64,000 nucleotides of DNA from Macropodus opercularis (taxonomy: Eukaryota > Chordata > Actinopteri > Anabantiformes > Osphronemidae). The notes beneath the pieces were generated by a model. That model saw only the letters and a list, made by a program, of their open reading frames with translations, had not been told where the DNA came from and searched no databases. Shown here in pieces: positions 13,701 to 28,700 of this stretch (its first letter is position 1; the number at the start of each line of letters is the position of its first letter). The position numbers and the translations under genes were made by a program. The DNA lies in assembly GCA_030770545.1 (NCBI GenBank), contig CM061097.1, positions 19,920,501-19,984,500 on the forward strand, written 5' to 3'.

Positions 13701-16700
13701 TGTTTTACGCCAGCCATGGTTGTGGCTGGTGCTGGATCATGATATTAATACATTCAAGTCTTTTGTGTTTTCATAAAATGCTGTATAATTCATTCTGTGA
13801 ACAGCAGAACCGGATTTTTTTACATTTGGGAAGATTCCAAAATGACTTAACCATTAAAAGCAGCGACAGATGCTTTCATCCAAAACATATTCACTGTATT
13901 TATGATGTCATGGAGCTGTTTGGACACCTTTTTAGTCAAGTGAATTCATGTGCGGGTATTTGGCGAGACTTTGTACAGCTGTCTAATTTTTCGGGTTATA
14001 TTTCATGCTGTCTGCTAATAAATTAGCTGATATGTATCTGAGACATGAGAGTGGGAGAAATATGAAGGGAGCTTTATGACAAGAATATTACCAAGGCTTA
14101 GACCAATATAGGATTAGGACTTAACTCGACAGCGTTTGGGTGTCAGTCTGTAAAGCCAGTAATGGAATCCGCCTCATCCTGCCACGAGAACCTGCAGCCA
14201 AAGAATGTCATTAGTTTGTCATTCTCTGGGGGTTCAAGTGTCCCATGATGATCACAGGAATGAGAACCTGTGGAATAGGAAGTTTTGAAAAATTCTACGG
14301 TTCAGAAGTGCCCAAGTCTGGTGTAACTGTAGGATGATGAGTAGGAAAGGAAAACTGAAACGTGGGCAAGAATTAGTGAAGAGGTGGACACAGTGTTGAA
14401 GAAATCTGGGAAGATTCACTTTTCTAAACTGGTGATATGTTATTTACAATTATAAAGCAACTAAATAAGTAACAGTACTGCAATATGACAAATAATAGCA
14501 ACTACGTCATCGAATGCTATTCTGTTCTATTGTATTCTATTCTATTCTATTCTATTCTATTCTATTATTTTCTATTCTATTCTATTTCTAATGGAAATGT
14601 GACTGACTTTGCAGAACAGGGCATGTAAATTCCAAGCCGGTCTCCAAAACAATCCATGTGCCATACAACTAAACTACAATCATAGAGCCGTTATTGTGCT
14701 TCATCATAACACACTGTGTTGATTGATACATGTGTTTTGTACCCCTCTACACTGTAAACAGAAACACCTGCTCTGACAAAACCAATTACAATTATTTGCA
14801 TGATTAATAGATTTTTAGGAAAGAAAGTAACTGATGTTAGACTTACTGAACTGCTGGTGGAACATCTCACAGCCGGTTACGTTAACTGGCCGAAAAATGT
14901 TTGCAGATGATGAAGCAGCATATCCTGCTATTCACACGTTGTTTCTTATGGGACGACCTTCCTTCACTAAACCAGATCTTCAGCCTGAATCAGAAGTAAA
15001 AGAGCTTCTGAACTGGTTCTGTGAATCATTTTGCTGACATTCAAGGACACAACATTTGACACGTTTCCTTGATAATATATTTAATTCCAAGTTCCAACTA
15101 CACAAAATGTGTGTGAACCATTAAATCAGTTTTATTATAAAATTTTTAATACATTTCATGTCCTCCGTGTAAAGCCGTGAACAAAACCTGATTTTGGACC
15201 TTCAGAGTAAAATCAAAGACATATCTTTAAGGCATTGTATCATCAGTTACCAAGGTTTTCACAATTACATTGACACTCTGAGATTAGTAAACTCAGTGAA
15301 GGTGGAATTTCCTCCTCCCTTGAAGTAAACTCTCCGTCCTACTTGATATTGTGAAGAAAAACCTCCGCACTTCCTCGCACAGTTGCCATGAAAACCTTCC
15401 GGTCTGGTCGTATCTGGGAGACGCTCTGCAGGGTGCCTGCTGGGCGAGCTGACTGATCCCCTGGGTGCTGGGTGTGAAGCAGTCCCCTCCCACCCATATG
15501 TCTACAGCGGCAGGGGGCTTTGGAACCGTCACTCATCAACACCGACTCTCTTGGCACCTCTGCAATTGCGATTACTGCCTCCATCCCAGGAGTGCAAGAG
15601 GAAATCAGCATCCACCTGGCACTATCAGGGGGAAACGCTTTATCCTTGTTTGTTCTAAAATAGGACACGTGTTTATGCTGCTGGAGCTCTCACGCTCTAC
15701 TTTAGGTGATTTTAATTGAGGCAGTTATGCCTCCCTTTGAGGAATCCCACTATTACACACTCTACAGCTACACTCTACGAAACAGCTACTGTACGTATAG
15801 AGCTGAAGGAAAAGGAAAGGGGGGAAATCACTGACCTTTCCTTCCAGCATCTGCGGAGTGTGAATGTTATCGTCAGTGAGCAGCGAGAGGACAAAGCTCT
15901 TACCTTCATACGTGCATGTGCGAGCGGAAGCTTTGTGTGGGAGCGAGGCTGGTAAGTATGTGTCTGTGTTCTGTCCTGTTGGTTACAGGCTGGACGAGTG
16001 TTGCTGAGAATGTTCCGTATACACAGCGTTCCTGCCTGTAGGCCTGTGCGTGGCCTTCACGCGGGTGATGCGCGCCGGTGCATACATATATCTATATTGA
16101 TATTGTGTAGTTGCGATGGTAAATGCGTGTGTGCTGGTGTGTGTATGAGTGGAGTGTGAAGGCCTGACTAAAGCAGATAAACGGCCTTAGCCCACACCTG
16201 CCAAGCAGCCTGGGGGAGCGTGGCTTGCTGGAGTGTTGTCGGTGCGTGTACGCGTGCATGCGTGCGGTCACCGCGGGGTTGCCAGTGTTGACGGAGAGTT
16301 GGGCTTGACAAACGGGCGGCGACACCTCGCCACCCTTCTAGCTGCTCCGCCACCGTGGCCTCACCTCGCTTTTCCAGTTCGGCGTGTATATCTCAGGCTG
16401 AAATGTAATGGCCTCTAAAGCTGGGATTGATGTTATCGTTGCCCCAGGGTTGCTTTGTGAGCCAGTTAATGGGGTTGTTAACTGAACGCGGGTCAGACAA
16501 TACACCTCACACACACATACACACACACACCGTTTTACACACACTATAGACTCCTGGGGGGAAATAGGGGATTATAACTTCTTCTTTTTGTAGAGATGAA
16601 TTAATTTAGTCCTACAGGTACCTCACGTTTGCTGCCGAAGATGAGGACCAGGCTGTAAGGGTTTAGTGTTTTCATTTTTATTTTTGCTGCAAGTGAGGGA

Positions 16701-19700
16701 GGAGCTTGTTGGTAACAAATGATGATTCAGCAACTTGAACTTTAAAGCTGTACCTGAATCTTCGTCGTAATATCAATGCATACGCTGGTGTTTTTATATC
16801 TAAGTTTGCCCCTTGAGAAGATGCCTTGTGACACTTGACACATGAACTGAGGATGCGGGATGACAGGAGCGTCTTGGGCCAACAGGAAGCTTCAGTGGTT
16901 CACATCTCCATACTACATATGTATTTATGTACAGTATGTACTACATGCATACATGCATTTTAAAATCGATTTTCTGCTTTTGCTTTCATCATCCTCTCAG
17001 CTTGTTCTGGCTTTGTCTGGCTACTGCAGGCTTCCTGGAGACGCTGGACCCAAATGTCTGGATGGCATCAACTAAGTCACATTAATGTTGAGGAGCAGAG
17101 ATTTTACAAACCTCTTTTCACTGCCTGTGATGCTGAGCCCAAACGCCCACTGTAACTCTAACCCTTACTGTAGATCAATACCGACTAGTGCGTTACATCT
17201 GATGCATCATCTTACTTTTGCTCCTGACAGTAAATTTTTGAGGCAGGTTGGGACAGTGACTTACACCAAGGCAAAAGGAACAATCCATACTTTTCTGGAA
17301 GAGCACTGCACTATAGTCTCATGTTATCATTGATTCATCTGGGACACAGAACAAAAAATGCAAAGTCGCATTTTAGTTGCTGCCATAATCGTTTGTTTCC
17401 CATCACAGCTCTCTAGCGTCACAATTGTTCTTGACGTCTCTGAACATCACTAGATGTGTGAGTTGTTGATATGCTTTGGTTTATTCAGGCTTGAGTCCAC
17501 GTTTTGCAGCTTCTTATTGGGTGTCATTTCACGCGGACACAGCTGTGGGTTGGGACGGTCTCTGGTTTCAGAGCTGAGAAGTCGGCACCGGGCCTAATGG
17601 AGTTGGAAGATAAAAGTTCCTTCACTCTGGAAGGAATAAAAATGTGTACTATCAAATAACCTTGCACACAAAGATATGTGAAATACAATCTAATGGCTCC
17701 ATGCACGTGTGGGTTGTGGATGTGTGTGCTCTTAGGGAACAGGGTCTCGTGTGTGCTCAAGCTATGCAATATGAATGGGAGCAGAGTGAGATGGTGGCTA
17801 ATTGCGCGTTTCCTTTTGAACAAAGCCTCAGTACTTTAAGTGCTCTAGTTACTGAACAGCAGGGACAGTTTTCAGAACAGTACCTGCAGGACTCTTCTGT
17901 CAGCATTCGGTTCTGCCGTGGAAACCAGCCCTAGTTGCTGAGCTGGAGCAGATGTAATGAGACCCGGATGGAGGATGGAGGATGGTGCTGATGCGCTAAA
18001 GCTGTTTTGAGAAACTGAGCACAGTGTCCTCAGTTTTACTGAAGGAATCGTGGGCGACACTTAAGTGCAAGCCAGCACATGGGCAAAGCAGATATAACAG
18101 AATGATTATCAGTTATTATTAGCTGTTGCTAAAAGGCGACAAGACACCAACAGACAAAACACGGCGAACAGGATACTGTACGTACGTAATTTACACTGTA
18201 CACAGCAAATAGCTTTAGAAAGACATAATGTCTCCTGGAAAGATGTCAAGCCCCTGATAAATAAAGTGATTTTGATTTCCGCACGATTAGCTTCATTAGG
18301 ATGCAGGACTCTGCCACAGACCGGAGATAAGCTCACCTGTCTGATGAATGATGCATACATCAGTAATGGGGATGTGCACAGCACTTGAAAGCAGATGACA
18401 CAAAGTTATCAGAGAAACACGCTGATAAGAGTCCATTTAACATACTGTAAACAAATAAGATGAACGTGCTGTCTCCTCTCTGGATACAGCGGAAGCTCAG
18501 TGAATTAGAAGCTTGTCAAAAATGTCATTCAGTTTTTCTAACTCAATTCAAAAAGTGAAACTACTATATTATATAGATCCGTACAAACAAAAATAGCCTT
18601 TTGACAGTAGCCCATAGGTTGTGTATCTGGTTTAGGTCAAGCACAGTGATTCCATTCATTAAAGCAGGTACTGTACTGGTATTACTGGCTGTGTAAGTCA
18701 AGTCTGGATGATGAAGTCAGCGTCTCTGTAAAGCTTGTCAGCAGAGTTAGGCAGCTCTAGAGTTTCCTGGTAGACAGCTTCCCTGACTGGACCAACAGCA
18801 GCATGACATGAACCTCAAACTTCTGTCCACTCTTTGTCCAAACTCTAAGACCTTGATTTCCAAATGAAAAGATTGCTTTCACCTGAGAGTGTCTGGAAAG
18901 TGGAGTTAGGACCACAGAGTAACTGTCCAGTCCAGGCCTAAGTGAGATGCTTCTGACGCTGGCTTGACACAAGGTCTGTGACAGCTGAAGCCGGTAGACT
19001 CTCCCCCAAATTATTGAATAGGCTTCACAGTCGCCTCGAGGCTACAGTCAGCTCTCGTCTCGTGCGCCTTGTTCTGGCGCAGAGTGACCTCCCTCATTGT
19101 GGAGGACGTCAGTGACTGGACATCTGTCAAGTCAGCAGTTCTCCCATGACTGTGTAGCCTACTGAACCACACTGAGGGATCATCCAAACCATTTACGAGT
19201 GGCTTCACAGCTCAACATGAAAGCTGTGGTGCTACGTGTGCCTAACTCTGCAGGCGTGGAGAATAAAGTCACCCCATTACTGACGGCAGCAAGTGAGGCC
19301 TCCGCTGAAGCTGAAAGCTTTGTTGTCTACTTCATATTTGCTGCTACGCCATTAAACAATGTTGGATTTGCTTCGGTGGTTGGTTTAGGAGGAGCCACAG
19401 CCACACAAAACTATACCAACAAGAACCAATGACTAAGACTGTGACTGGTATTAGTTTGAAATGATGACGTCATGCCTGCTGAACACTGTTCCCACAGGAA
19501 TTGGTCTTAAACTGAGCCACTTTACTCTAAATCGTTCTAATCTCATTCAGATGTTGGATGAACAAGCATTTTCCAAAACTCATACAAGCTCTATTTTAAC
19601 ACGAAATGATTCATTCTTTCTAAGCGTGATGCATTTGCATGTGTATTATACGGCTGCCAAATGGAGAAGAGCCCCGCTCAACTTTTAAGAGTCGAAGTTC

Positions 19701-22700
19701 TGCTTTTTGGGTTGCGTCATTGTGCCGGAGCAGCCACGCGGCAGGGTTCACAAACCAACAATAGCTGGGATGGAGAGAGGAGTGATGGAAACAGAGGGTG
19801 GACAGCATGAGCTTGGCTCCTGTTTGTTAGCCGCTCTGCCAGTCTCAGCCCCGACTGTCATGAAGTCAGCTAAACTACTTCTGAACAAGGCACAAACAGC
19901 AGCCTCCCAAACTGCCATCTAACGTGACTGAGTGTGGGACTGACAGCAGCGTCAGCCACGCGTCGAGAGGAGCTTTCCAACGTCAGTATAACTAGGACAC
20001 CCTCCTACGTTATGTTAAAAACAATCATAAGCAGAAACTACATGCAAGGAAGAGGAGGGAACGTTGTCTTGGAGTTCTTAAAAATATAAACGTCTAAATA
20101 TCAACCCTCTGGTCTCTATGTGGCCACGAACAAGCTGAAAGGGTAACGAATGAGGTCAGAGGGTTAAAAGACAGTGATTTTAATACAACGTCAAGGGAGG
20201 GGAGTCAAGATTTGCCGTCACACTACATTCTGTATAGAAAAACAGAGGATCCGTGTATTTAGAGTAAAGGTTTAAGGACGTATAATAATATTATCAGTAC
20301 TTAGCTGTTTATAGTGTTGACTGTACTTAATGGGATCTTTTTTCATTTCACACATTTAAAACAATGATCACAAAGAACGAAAGCGAAAGAAAGAGACTCA
20401 CTTGTCGGTCTTTTCAGTGCACAGCAGCAGCTGTCCATTCACCAGTCTGTGGTGTGTCAATCACGGCCGACTCCAGGAAACTGCAGGAAACTACTTCAGA
20501 TGCCATAAAAATATTTGCAATGTCAGCCGAGCTTGTACACATCAGCAAAATACCGAAGGCCGAACAGCGGTGAAGGAAAGAGGCAAGAGAAGGTCACTTA
20601 ATTGTGTTTGCTGTATTGTTGGGTCATATTTTATCTACTTTGGGGAACTTTAAAGGACACTTTATTGTTGCTACTGTGCTCTGCTGTCTCTACCCTGTGA
20701 AGACACCTTATAGGGCCTGTTGTAAGGTCCCCTAAGACGCACTTCATCATGTTTGTGCTTCTCTAAGGGCACCTTGTCCACGCTACTGGGCTCAGCTTCA
20801 TCATGTTGCCTTAGCTGAATATCCTGGTGATGCACACGTCCGCATGTCCTAATACATAGATTAACTAGTCCTGACCACCATGCACAGTATATGTTAAGAC
20901 GTTTTACAATTCATTGAGACTTGGCCAGAGGTCTTTCAATGATGCAAGCAAAGCAGAGGTCTTTGAAAGGTTAATGAATGCTTTTAATTTGTCGATGAAC
21001 CGTACTGACATCTACACTGACATGTAAATGAGACATCAGCTGCTAAGATGAGGCCAAAGTCTAATCCCCAGCTCTGCCTTCTCTCTGCTGCAGAGCCAGT
21101 GACCAGTGTTGCTGGTTTGGCCAATACGTCTAATGTTGATCTATGGAACAGCACTCTATTCTCATTTTATCTCTACTGGATGTCTAACAGAAGAGAAACA
21201 CCGAAAATATGAGGAGACAGAGACTGGACAAAAGTTTACTTCTACAAACCTTTTACGCAGAAATGATGCCAGTGTGGCATTTTAATGAAGTTCTTGTCAT
21301 CCACATCCCAGATAATGAGAAACTACGGTGAAGCTACAACCGTGACTCTCGTCTTTTTTTCACCGAATCTGGGACCTGCCAAAACCTAGTTCTTACTTCA
21401 GCCGTCTTGTAAGTGATTCAGCTGGTTTGGGTGGATTTAGGAAGTGACTCAGGGTTAGGGAGGAGGACAGATCAGGTGGTTTCCTCTAATGAGCCCTGTC
21501 AACAGTACTCTGCATATAAACGAATGGGGCTGACACTACTCTCTGTCGCCCTGGCAAACCACCTGTCGACGCTGGGATTCCAGGACTCCGGGAAACGCGT
21601 CGCCGTCTGGAAACCTTGCCGCAGTGTTTTCTCACTTCCCCTTTACTTCTCCCTCTGTTTCCTCTCCCCCTCCCTCACGCTCTGAAACACAGACTCACAC
21701 TTTTTAAGACATCATAGGAAGTCATTAGTCGTTATTTTCTCTTCCCACACAAGCGGCGTCAATTGCCAGCTCTCTGCTGCTCGAGAAATGATGAATTATG
21801 CTCGCGTCTCACTGTCAACAGGGGCTGCGACTAAGAAGCACCAACTCGAGAGCTGTTGTTGTTTACTGCTCTTCTTAAATGTGTCCTTCTTTTCTCCACA
21901 TTTGTCAATCACAATTTAAACTAACCCCGGTCACCAAACACACCACAGCGAACCATATTGAGATAAACGACCTCATTTGTATCAGCGCGTCATGACTTGT
22001 CGCCAGTGTTAGGTGTGACAGAAAAGAGAGGCCCACTTTTCTGTTGTTGTCATTCACATCCAGCACAGTGAAGACCACCCGCCTCGAAATGTTCTCCATT
22101 TCTTCATTCTACCACGAACGCCAGCGTGAATCCATTGCCGTAGCCCTGCTGCCATTCACTCGGGTTTAATTGGTATTCATTTGGAAGTCTGCTCAGCGCT
22201 TTGCAAGCTGTGCAGCCTCACTGTGATGCTATTTGACTTTAGTAAGAGCATGTCAGATTAAAGTGTTATTTATCAGAGAGGGTGCATGCACAAGCGTCAG
22301 AAGAGTCAAGGGTGGAGGGAGTTTAGTATGGATGGGGGGGGGGTATTGGTCTTTTGCTGTGCCAAGCACATTGCACATCTCTTTAATCCAGCTGAGGGTG
22401 TAAGGCCTGCAGGCTGCAAAGGCTCTAAAGAGCAATGGAAAACACGTGGCCGGCTCTAAGCCGACGACTGATTAAATACGGTGCCGCATACACAGCTGAC
22501 ACTACGGGCCAGTTTATGTCAGGGTGACGGAAATTTCACGCTGGGCGCTGGCAGCGTGTTGCCCAGGAGGATTTTTATACTCCTACATTTTAAAGCATTC
22601 GTATAATATGAGCACTGTGCAGCCTGCTGTGTTTGTGCCTTTTGTTACACACCGTAATCTGCTATATTGTTCTGGTGTCACTTGCACAGTGAGCCTACAT

Positions 22701-25700
22701 TCTGTTTGAAGTGGTTAAGTGTGGCCCGAATTATTAATCTAATTCTGCTCCAGCTGATTTAGCTTTTCTCCTGTTGCAGCACTGAGCACTCTGAACATAC
22801 AGTAGAGGCCCCTGGGGACTGTGCTTCTGCCAATTCCCTTAGTCTCTGAGCGGAGAGTGGGAGAATGCAGTGATTCAGGAAGTGTGTCGGCCGTTCCTAA
22901 GAAGCCACGCATAGCTAATCCTGTAAAACCCATTGATCAGCGTAGCAAGCCTGCAGACGCATTGACGTATTGATTAAGGATGCGAGAATCTAGTATTACT
23001 GTCCTCACTGGTCTGTGATCCTGCGTGTGCCAGAAAACAACATAAATGCATCTGTATGACGCACATGTACTGTAGAGACCAGGCAATGAAACCCTGAAAC
23101 AAAACGAATTGGGGTTTTTTTGGTCTTGTTGGTTTTGTTTTTGATTTCTAGATTTCTATGAAATGTGGTCTGTACGTATAAATAGACCAGTGATGTAACA
23201 GAAACATCCGATTTTGGACCCTGCGTGTCTGGACCTTCTTGGTGCCGAGAGGCCGATGCCTTGGTCCTCCTTGACTGGAATGAGGTTGTTATGTGGGGCT
23301 TTCAGTAAAATGTATTTACCTCTTATTGATAGTTTGCTACGAAAATTTATGGTATATTTCATGTTCCCATCAGGTTGAACTGAATTAACAGCTTAACTTA
23401 AAAATCATAGCACAGCTGTGTGTATACTTTCATGTGCAGTTTCTATGCAGTCAGGGTTTATGGCCTAATTCATTATCCCAATTTGCTAACAGTCCGTTTT
23501 TTCTGTTGTTCCAGGACTGAAGGTCCGTGAGGTGATGATCAATGTGTCCCGTCAGCAGGTGGAGGATTTCCACGGTCCTGAGGACTACTGGTGTCTCTGT
23601 GTGGCCTGGAGCCACCTTGGCACCTCCAAGAGTCGCAAGGCTACTGTTCGCATCGCCTGTGAGTGTGAAAAGCTCCTTCCAGCAACAACTTAGCCAAGAG
23701 AAACTTTTATGAACTGTGGACGTGGAAGTAAATAAACTGGTCCATGGCTTTTTTTCACATGCTCCGTTTAAAACACATGTGCTATCATCCGTCAGCTGCA
23801 GCACAAGGTTAACCTGCTGACAGAACACAGTGCGTTCGTTGTAAGTTAAAATGCTGTTCGTTGTGTTGCGTCTTCCTGCCCCCGGCCCCTGCTCAGCCTG
23901 TCAGTCATGCAGCTCTACGCCCACTCAGAAAGTTATAATAATATTTTAAAACGTTAGTTTTAATTGGAATTCTTTCAGTCTGGTGGAAGTTTTTTAACTC
24001 TTCACAAGTGAACTGACAATCCAGAGCACTTCCAGTATAATCCACAAACACAAAAAGCATCGTCAATCATTAGCATTTGATCTAAACTGATCTGACTTGA
24101 CCCGATCTACAGTCACACAAACACAGTCTATTCATCTGGTCCATCTGGCTTCGGCCCTGAACACACCATAGCTACAGGAGGAGCCAGTGAGGTTGTTAAT
24201 ATTCTTAATATATAATCCGAAAATCAAGCGAATCGTTGGTTAGTAGCTGCCTGGTCACGTTTGAACTACATCAGCAAATCACAGTATGTGAGAGTTAGCA
24301 AACACAACTGCTCTCTGTGTGTAGAGGTTTTGATGTGGGAAACCGAAAAAAAACCCCATACTTTTAAACATGAAGAAACCAAATAAGCCTTTTGTGAGAA
24401 TCGGAGTCGACTGATGATGATGTGATGTCAGAATCTGCTCCGTGCTCTGTCTCTATGTTCTGCTTTTCAGGGATCCTTTCCTGCATGTAGATTTCTTATA
24501 TGCAGGGATTCTCTCGCGATCCTGGTATGACAGGTGTGTCAAAATATCAAAGGCACCTTCCTGCAGAGCTTTCAAAAGAGGCAGACATTTTAAGGGTTTC
24601 AGTGGAAGCAGCAGCACAGTAAGCTCTCAAAGGTAGTTTGAAAATGGGCAGAACTGGATGTGTCACTGTTGGATGCACGTGAGCACCCAGAGTGATCAGA
24701 GCTGCTTCTATCCAGTGTATCCTTCAAACCACCTTGTCAACAGATTACCCAGCAAACAGCCACTGGATCTTCTGGAGACTATACAGGCTGTAGTGAGTTC
24801 TGAAGGTTGTGGCGGGCAGAGCTGGGGGCAGGCCAGGTTGTTAGCTGCTGAAGAGGATGAGGAAGGGGGATGAGGCAGGCTGACCGTAACACTTGACACC
24901 TGACAGCTGCCTCTTATCTCCCACCACAGACCTGAGGAAAAACTTTGAGCAAGACCCTCAGGGGAAGGAGGTGCCAATCAACGGGATGATCGTTCTGCAC
25001 TGTCGCCCTCCAGAGGGAGTGCCTGTGGCCGAGGTAGGTCCAGCTCCTTTTCACCCCTCCGCTTCTGAAAGAGGAGAAATTAATACTCCCACTGAGCAGC
25101 AAAGATCTGCAATCAGAGTGTCCATCCTCATCCTGCTGGAGTCACTGTGTGCCGCACAGTCGATTCTGCTTTCAGATCTGTTCTCTCTGACCTTTAGAGA
25201 TTGATATAGTTACCAATGAAAACCGCACACAAACATTTGGGAGACTTGAAAGTGAAATAGCTGTTTAGGTGTGAGATCAGAAGTATTTTCAAGATTCTGG
25301 AGTCTTGACTTCTCACCAAAAAGCTAATATCATCATCATATCATATGATATCATATCATGATTTCACACATGACTGTGACCATTTGGTTTAGGGCTGAAA
25401 ACGTTTCTCATTAAAGAAATGTTATATCAATCAATGCAAATTCAATGAAGCCATTATTTATTCACATAACTCATTCATCAAAAATGCTGAATATGATACT
25501 ATAATCATTAATAGTAGGCATGTCATGTGTTCATAAAAACCATTTTATTGACAAAACGGTTTAACCAAGAATAAGTGTCAACCTAGAAAATACAAGCTCT
25601 GTCTGCTGATAGAAAGGTACAGGTGTGAAGATGTATCGATAAAATGGAAGTAAATTTATAACAGACAAACACCGGAGTCTTCACAGTCAGTAGTAGACTT

Positions 25701-28700
25701 ACAGTAGCAGGCCCCTGCTCTGTCTGCTGGTAGACCTGGTAGGTATCGTGTGATTTCCTTAGCTGGACTGTACATGAGGAGGAACATCCCCATGATGTTG
25801 AGGCACAAAAACACAAGATGACTTGATGGTTTGAACATAAAGTAAAGTTACAAAACCTGTTTGTCTTGTTTTAAAGTGTTTTGTCTTCTACCCATCAGCT
25901 CCAATTTTCTGTTTATGCCAACTACTGTACGTCAGATTGAAGTTACGTCATCTTGTGGCACTGCCACTATTTTCATATACTATAGCTGCTAGTTGTTGCA
26001 AAGTAAACTTGAACAGCTCGATATCGACTCAAGTGTCAACTAGATATTAACCCATAACAACTATCTCACATAAGTAAAGCAGCTTGAACACACACCATGA
26101 CAAACCTACAGTATAAGAGGCCATATTTAACATATACATTTATATTTTAAGATTTAAGTGATATTAAATAATATTAAATGCCTTTGGTTTAGTACCAGAA
26201 CTGAACCAGTTCAAGTGTTTGCGTATCTGCTCATTTGTGCGTGTGGTGTTTAGAGATGTTTCACCTGCCAGAGAGCCGTTGGTTGTAAATTCTTCTGATT
26301 GCTTTAGCATTTAAATCGTACCTGGTGGCAACTTAAGAGCTGGCTCCCCGGGAGATGGAGAACAGATGTTTCCCACTTTGTGATCAACCTACAAGACTGA
26401 CTTGTACTTTAAATATCTTTTGTCTCAGTGAAAAGAAAAAAGATGCAATTGCTCAATTTTTCAGTCACAACAGAGCTGCTGTTCGTGGCTACAGATTCAG
26501 GTGGAGGTCAACATACAAATGGAGGAGTGTTGTCATTCTAGCTCTGGGGATAAAATGAGTTGAATGTGAGTAATACAAACTGATTCCCAAGCTTCCATCT
26601 GGTCCTTTGTCAACACAAATAAGCCCAACCACAAGCGATGGGGTGACTACGTGTCGAGAGCTCTTTGCTCCTCGTCCAGCGCAGGAGTGTGAGGTTTCAG
26701 GACGCTTGCTACTGTAGGAAACACAGCTCGTACAACGGCACAATGTGAGCCTGTGGTTTTGGAGTGAAAAAAAAAAAACAACAAGAAACACAATCTTGCT
26801 TTTGAAGAGGTGCTTGTAAATGACTCTCATCAGCAAGGATGCAAGTTAATGAGTCTCCAGTCACTCACAGTGGAGCCATTTGTGCTGCGTGGATGCAGTA
26901 GGTTTATTTAGCGTGTGAGACATGAGATGGAATCACTTTTTCTTTACATGAGGCAGCTGCTGCACGTTTATCTCTGACAGTCCTGTAATTTACCTCCATT
27001 ATTTCCATCCAGTTATTTGTCACAACTTTTCAAGTTGCATTTGACAAGTTAATAGATGCGATGTCATCTTTAGGAACCTGCCTCAATCACTGGTCCATGT
27101 TTTTCCTTTACTGTTAACCTGCTCACAGCAAATCTGCACTGACACATTCACTGTTAAGACATTCTCTTACAAAACAGCATGATGCAAAATACACTGCAAA
27201 TGCTGTCAGTTTGGTATTTATGAAAGTGAGAATAATTCATCTATAGCAATACTATTTATTCCATGCCAGTACGATAAATAGAATTAAATATAAGGAGAAT
27301 CAAGCATCATTTCTTTCATCCCTTCTAAAAACTATCATAACGTATTCATAATAATGAGAATGCTTCAAATTTCTCTTTTGTCCCATGTGGTGGAACAAGT
27401 TATTCTGGCCTCATGTGTTACAGTAATTAATCTACTTCCATTGTCTTTGTGACAGTTCTTTCAAACTACGGGTATATTGAGTCATCTCTACGCTACAACA
27501 AAGAACCGACCTGTAGACGTGTGACCATCCCAAACGTTATTCAAATCTTAATGATCCTGAATGATACAGCATTTTAAATATATACAGTTTTGAATAAATC
27601 AATGTGTGATGATAACAGCAACAACAAAAAGACAACCCTGAGTTTTCTGCAACACTATTGAGAGGTTACTGTAAAATTTTACTGACGTGCACCTGTTCTC
27701 CAAGGGATAAAAACAGAACTCGTGTCAACATGACGGACAGATTTGTACCATGAGAATTGTGTATAAGCGAAAAAGACAGGACGAGCTGCTTTTACCTTCT
27801 CTGGGCGTCCACGCTTGCTGAGGTTGTCATCTCAACAACACAGGTTCTCCCATCACTCCTGCAAAACATGTGGCAATATCTGGTAGCTGGGAGAACGCAG
27901 ACGCACTATTTGTGAAGCATGAGATAAGCAGACAGCTGCCATGAGACAAGAAAAACACAACAAATTGGAAACCTGCTTCAAGCATTGTTGCTGCGGTTCA
28001 ACGCTGACAGAAATCACAGGTGACCACTACTGTTGATGTCATCATATCAGTACAGAACCAGTCCACCTGCTGCAGACGTGTGCGCAGTGATGCATCTAAT
28101 ACAGCTATAAAAGCAGAGAGCTTTTATTCCCTCTTTCTTGTATTTTCTTTCCTTGAGTCGGCAGTTAACTGCCAGCTCGGCGAGGGCGCGTCTAATGGGG
28201 GCTCCATCAGGACACCCCAGAGGAAGCCAAGCTGTGTTGTGTCGTTCTAGACGTTTTACTTCAGCTTTCTTTAAACGCTCCCAAACCCAGAGCAGACGGC
28301 CTGTTCAGTGCACTGCTAGGATCTTTTAACACTGGATTAGAAGGATGCAAAAATAGTATTTTAATGTAATAAACAGCAAAACAATTTACCCAGACAGTTC
28401 ATTCACAGGAACAGTGTGTTAGAGAACTGTGCACCTTTCAGTCCCAGAAAGGTCTGTGGACTTTCTTAGCCTTTTGTAGTCCATTGTTTTAGTTCTACAG
28501 GCCACAAACTCACACTCTGAACATAATGTTGATTCACACTCCCACTCAAATCACGTTTTGTCAGACAAACTGAGTTGGAGACATCTCGAGGCATGAAAAA
28601 GAAAAATACTGCTAGATGTGAAATCGCTTTTAGCCCGAGTGTTGGTTTGAATTGTGACATGCAAATTCTCCAGAGTTGCTGCTCAAACTCTTTGTGCATT

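Larger units (their letters stand above)
7714..23514 (+). other. unc5d intron 2 (15.8 kb)
   Basis: The longest complete intron. It holds two complementary ATTCT/AGAAT pentanucleotide tracts (11181-11210 and 14521-14590), a (TG)n tract, a (CA)n tract, a CpG-rich stretch at about 16040-16390, and two exon-like segments with splice consensus (12762-13014 and 15848-15951) that would both shift the frame. No other gene is seen on either strand. The longest ORFs, 128-134 codons, show no family resemblance. Confidence 0.8.

Noticed and set aside
13622..14026. 134-codon plus-strand ORF in intron 2
   Set aside because: Cys- and His-rich low-complexity translation of AT-rich DNA, no splice context or family match.
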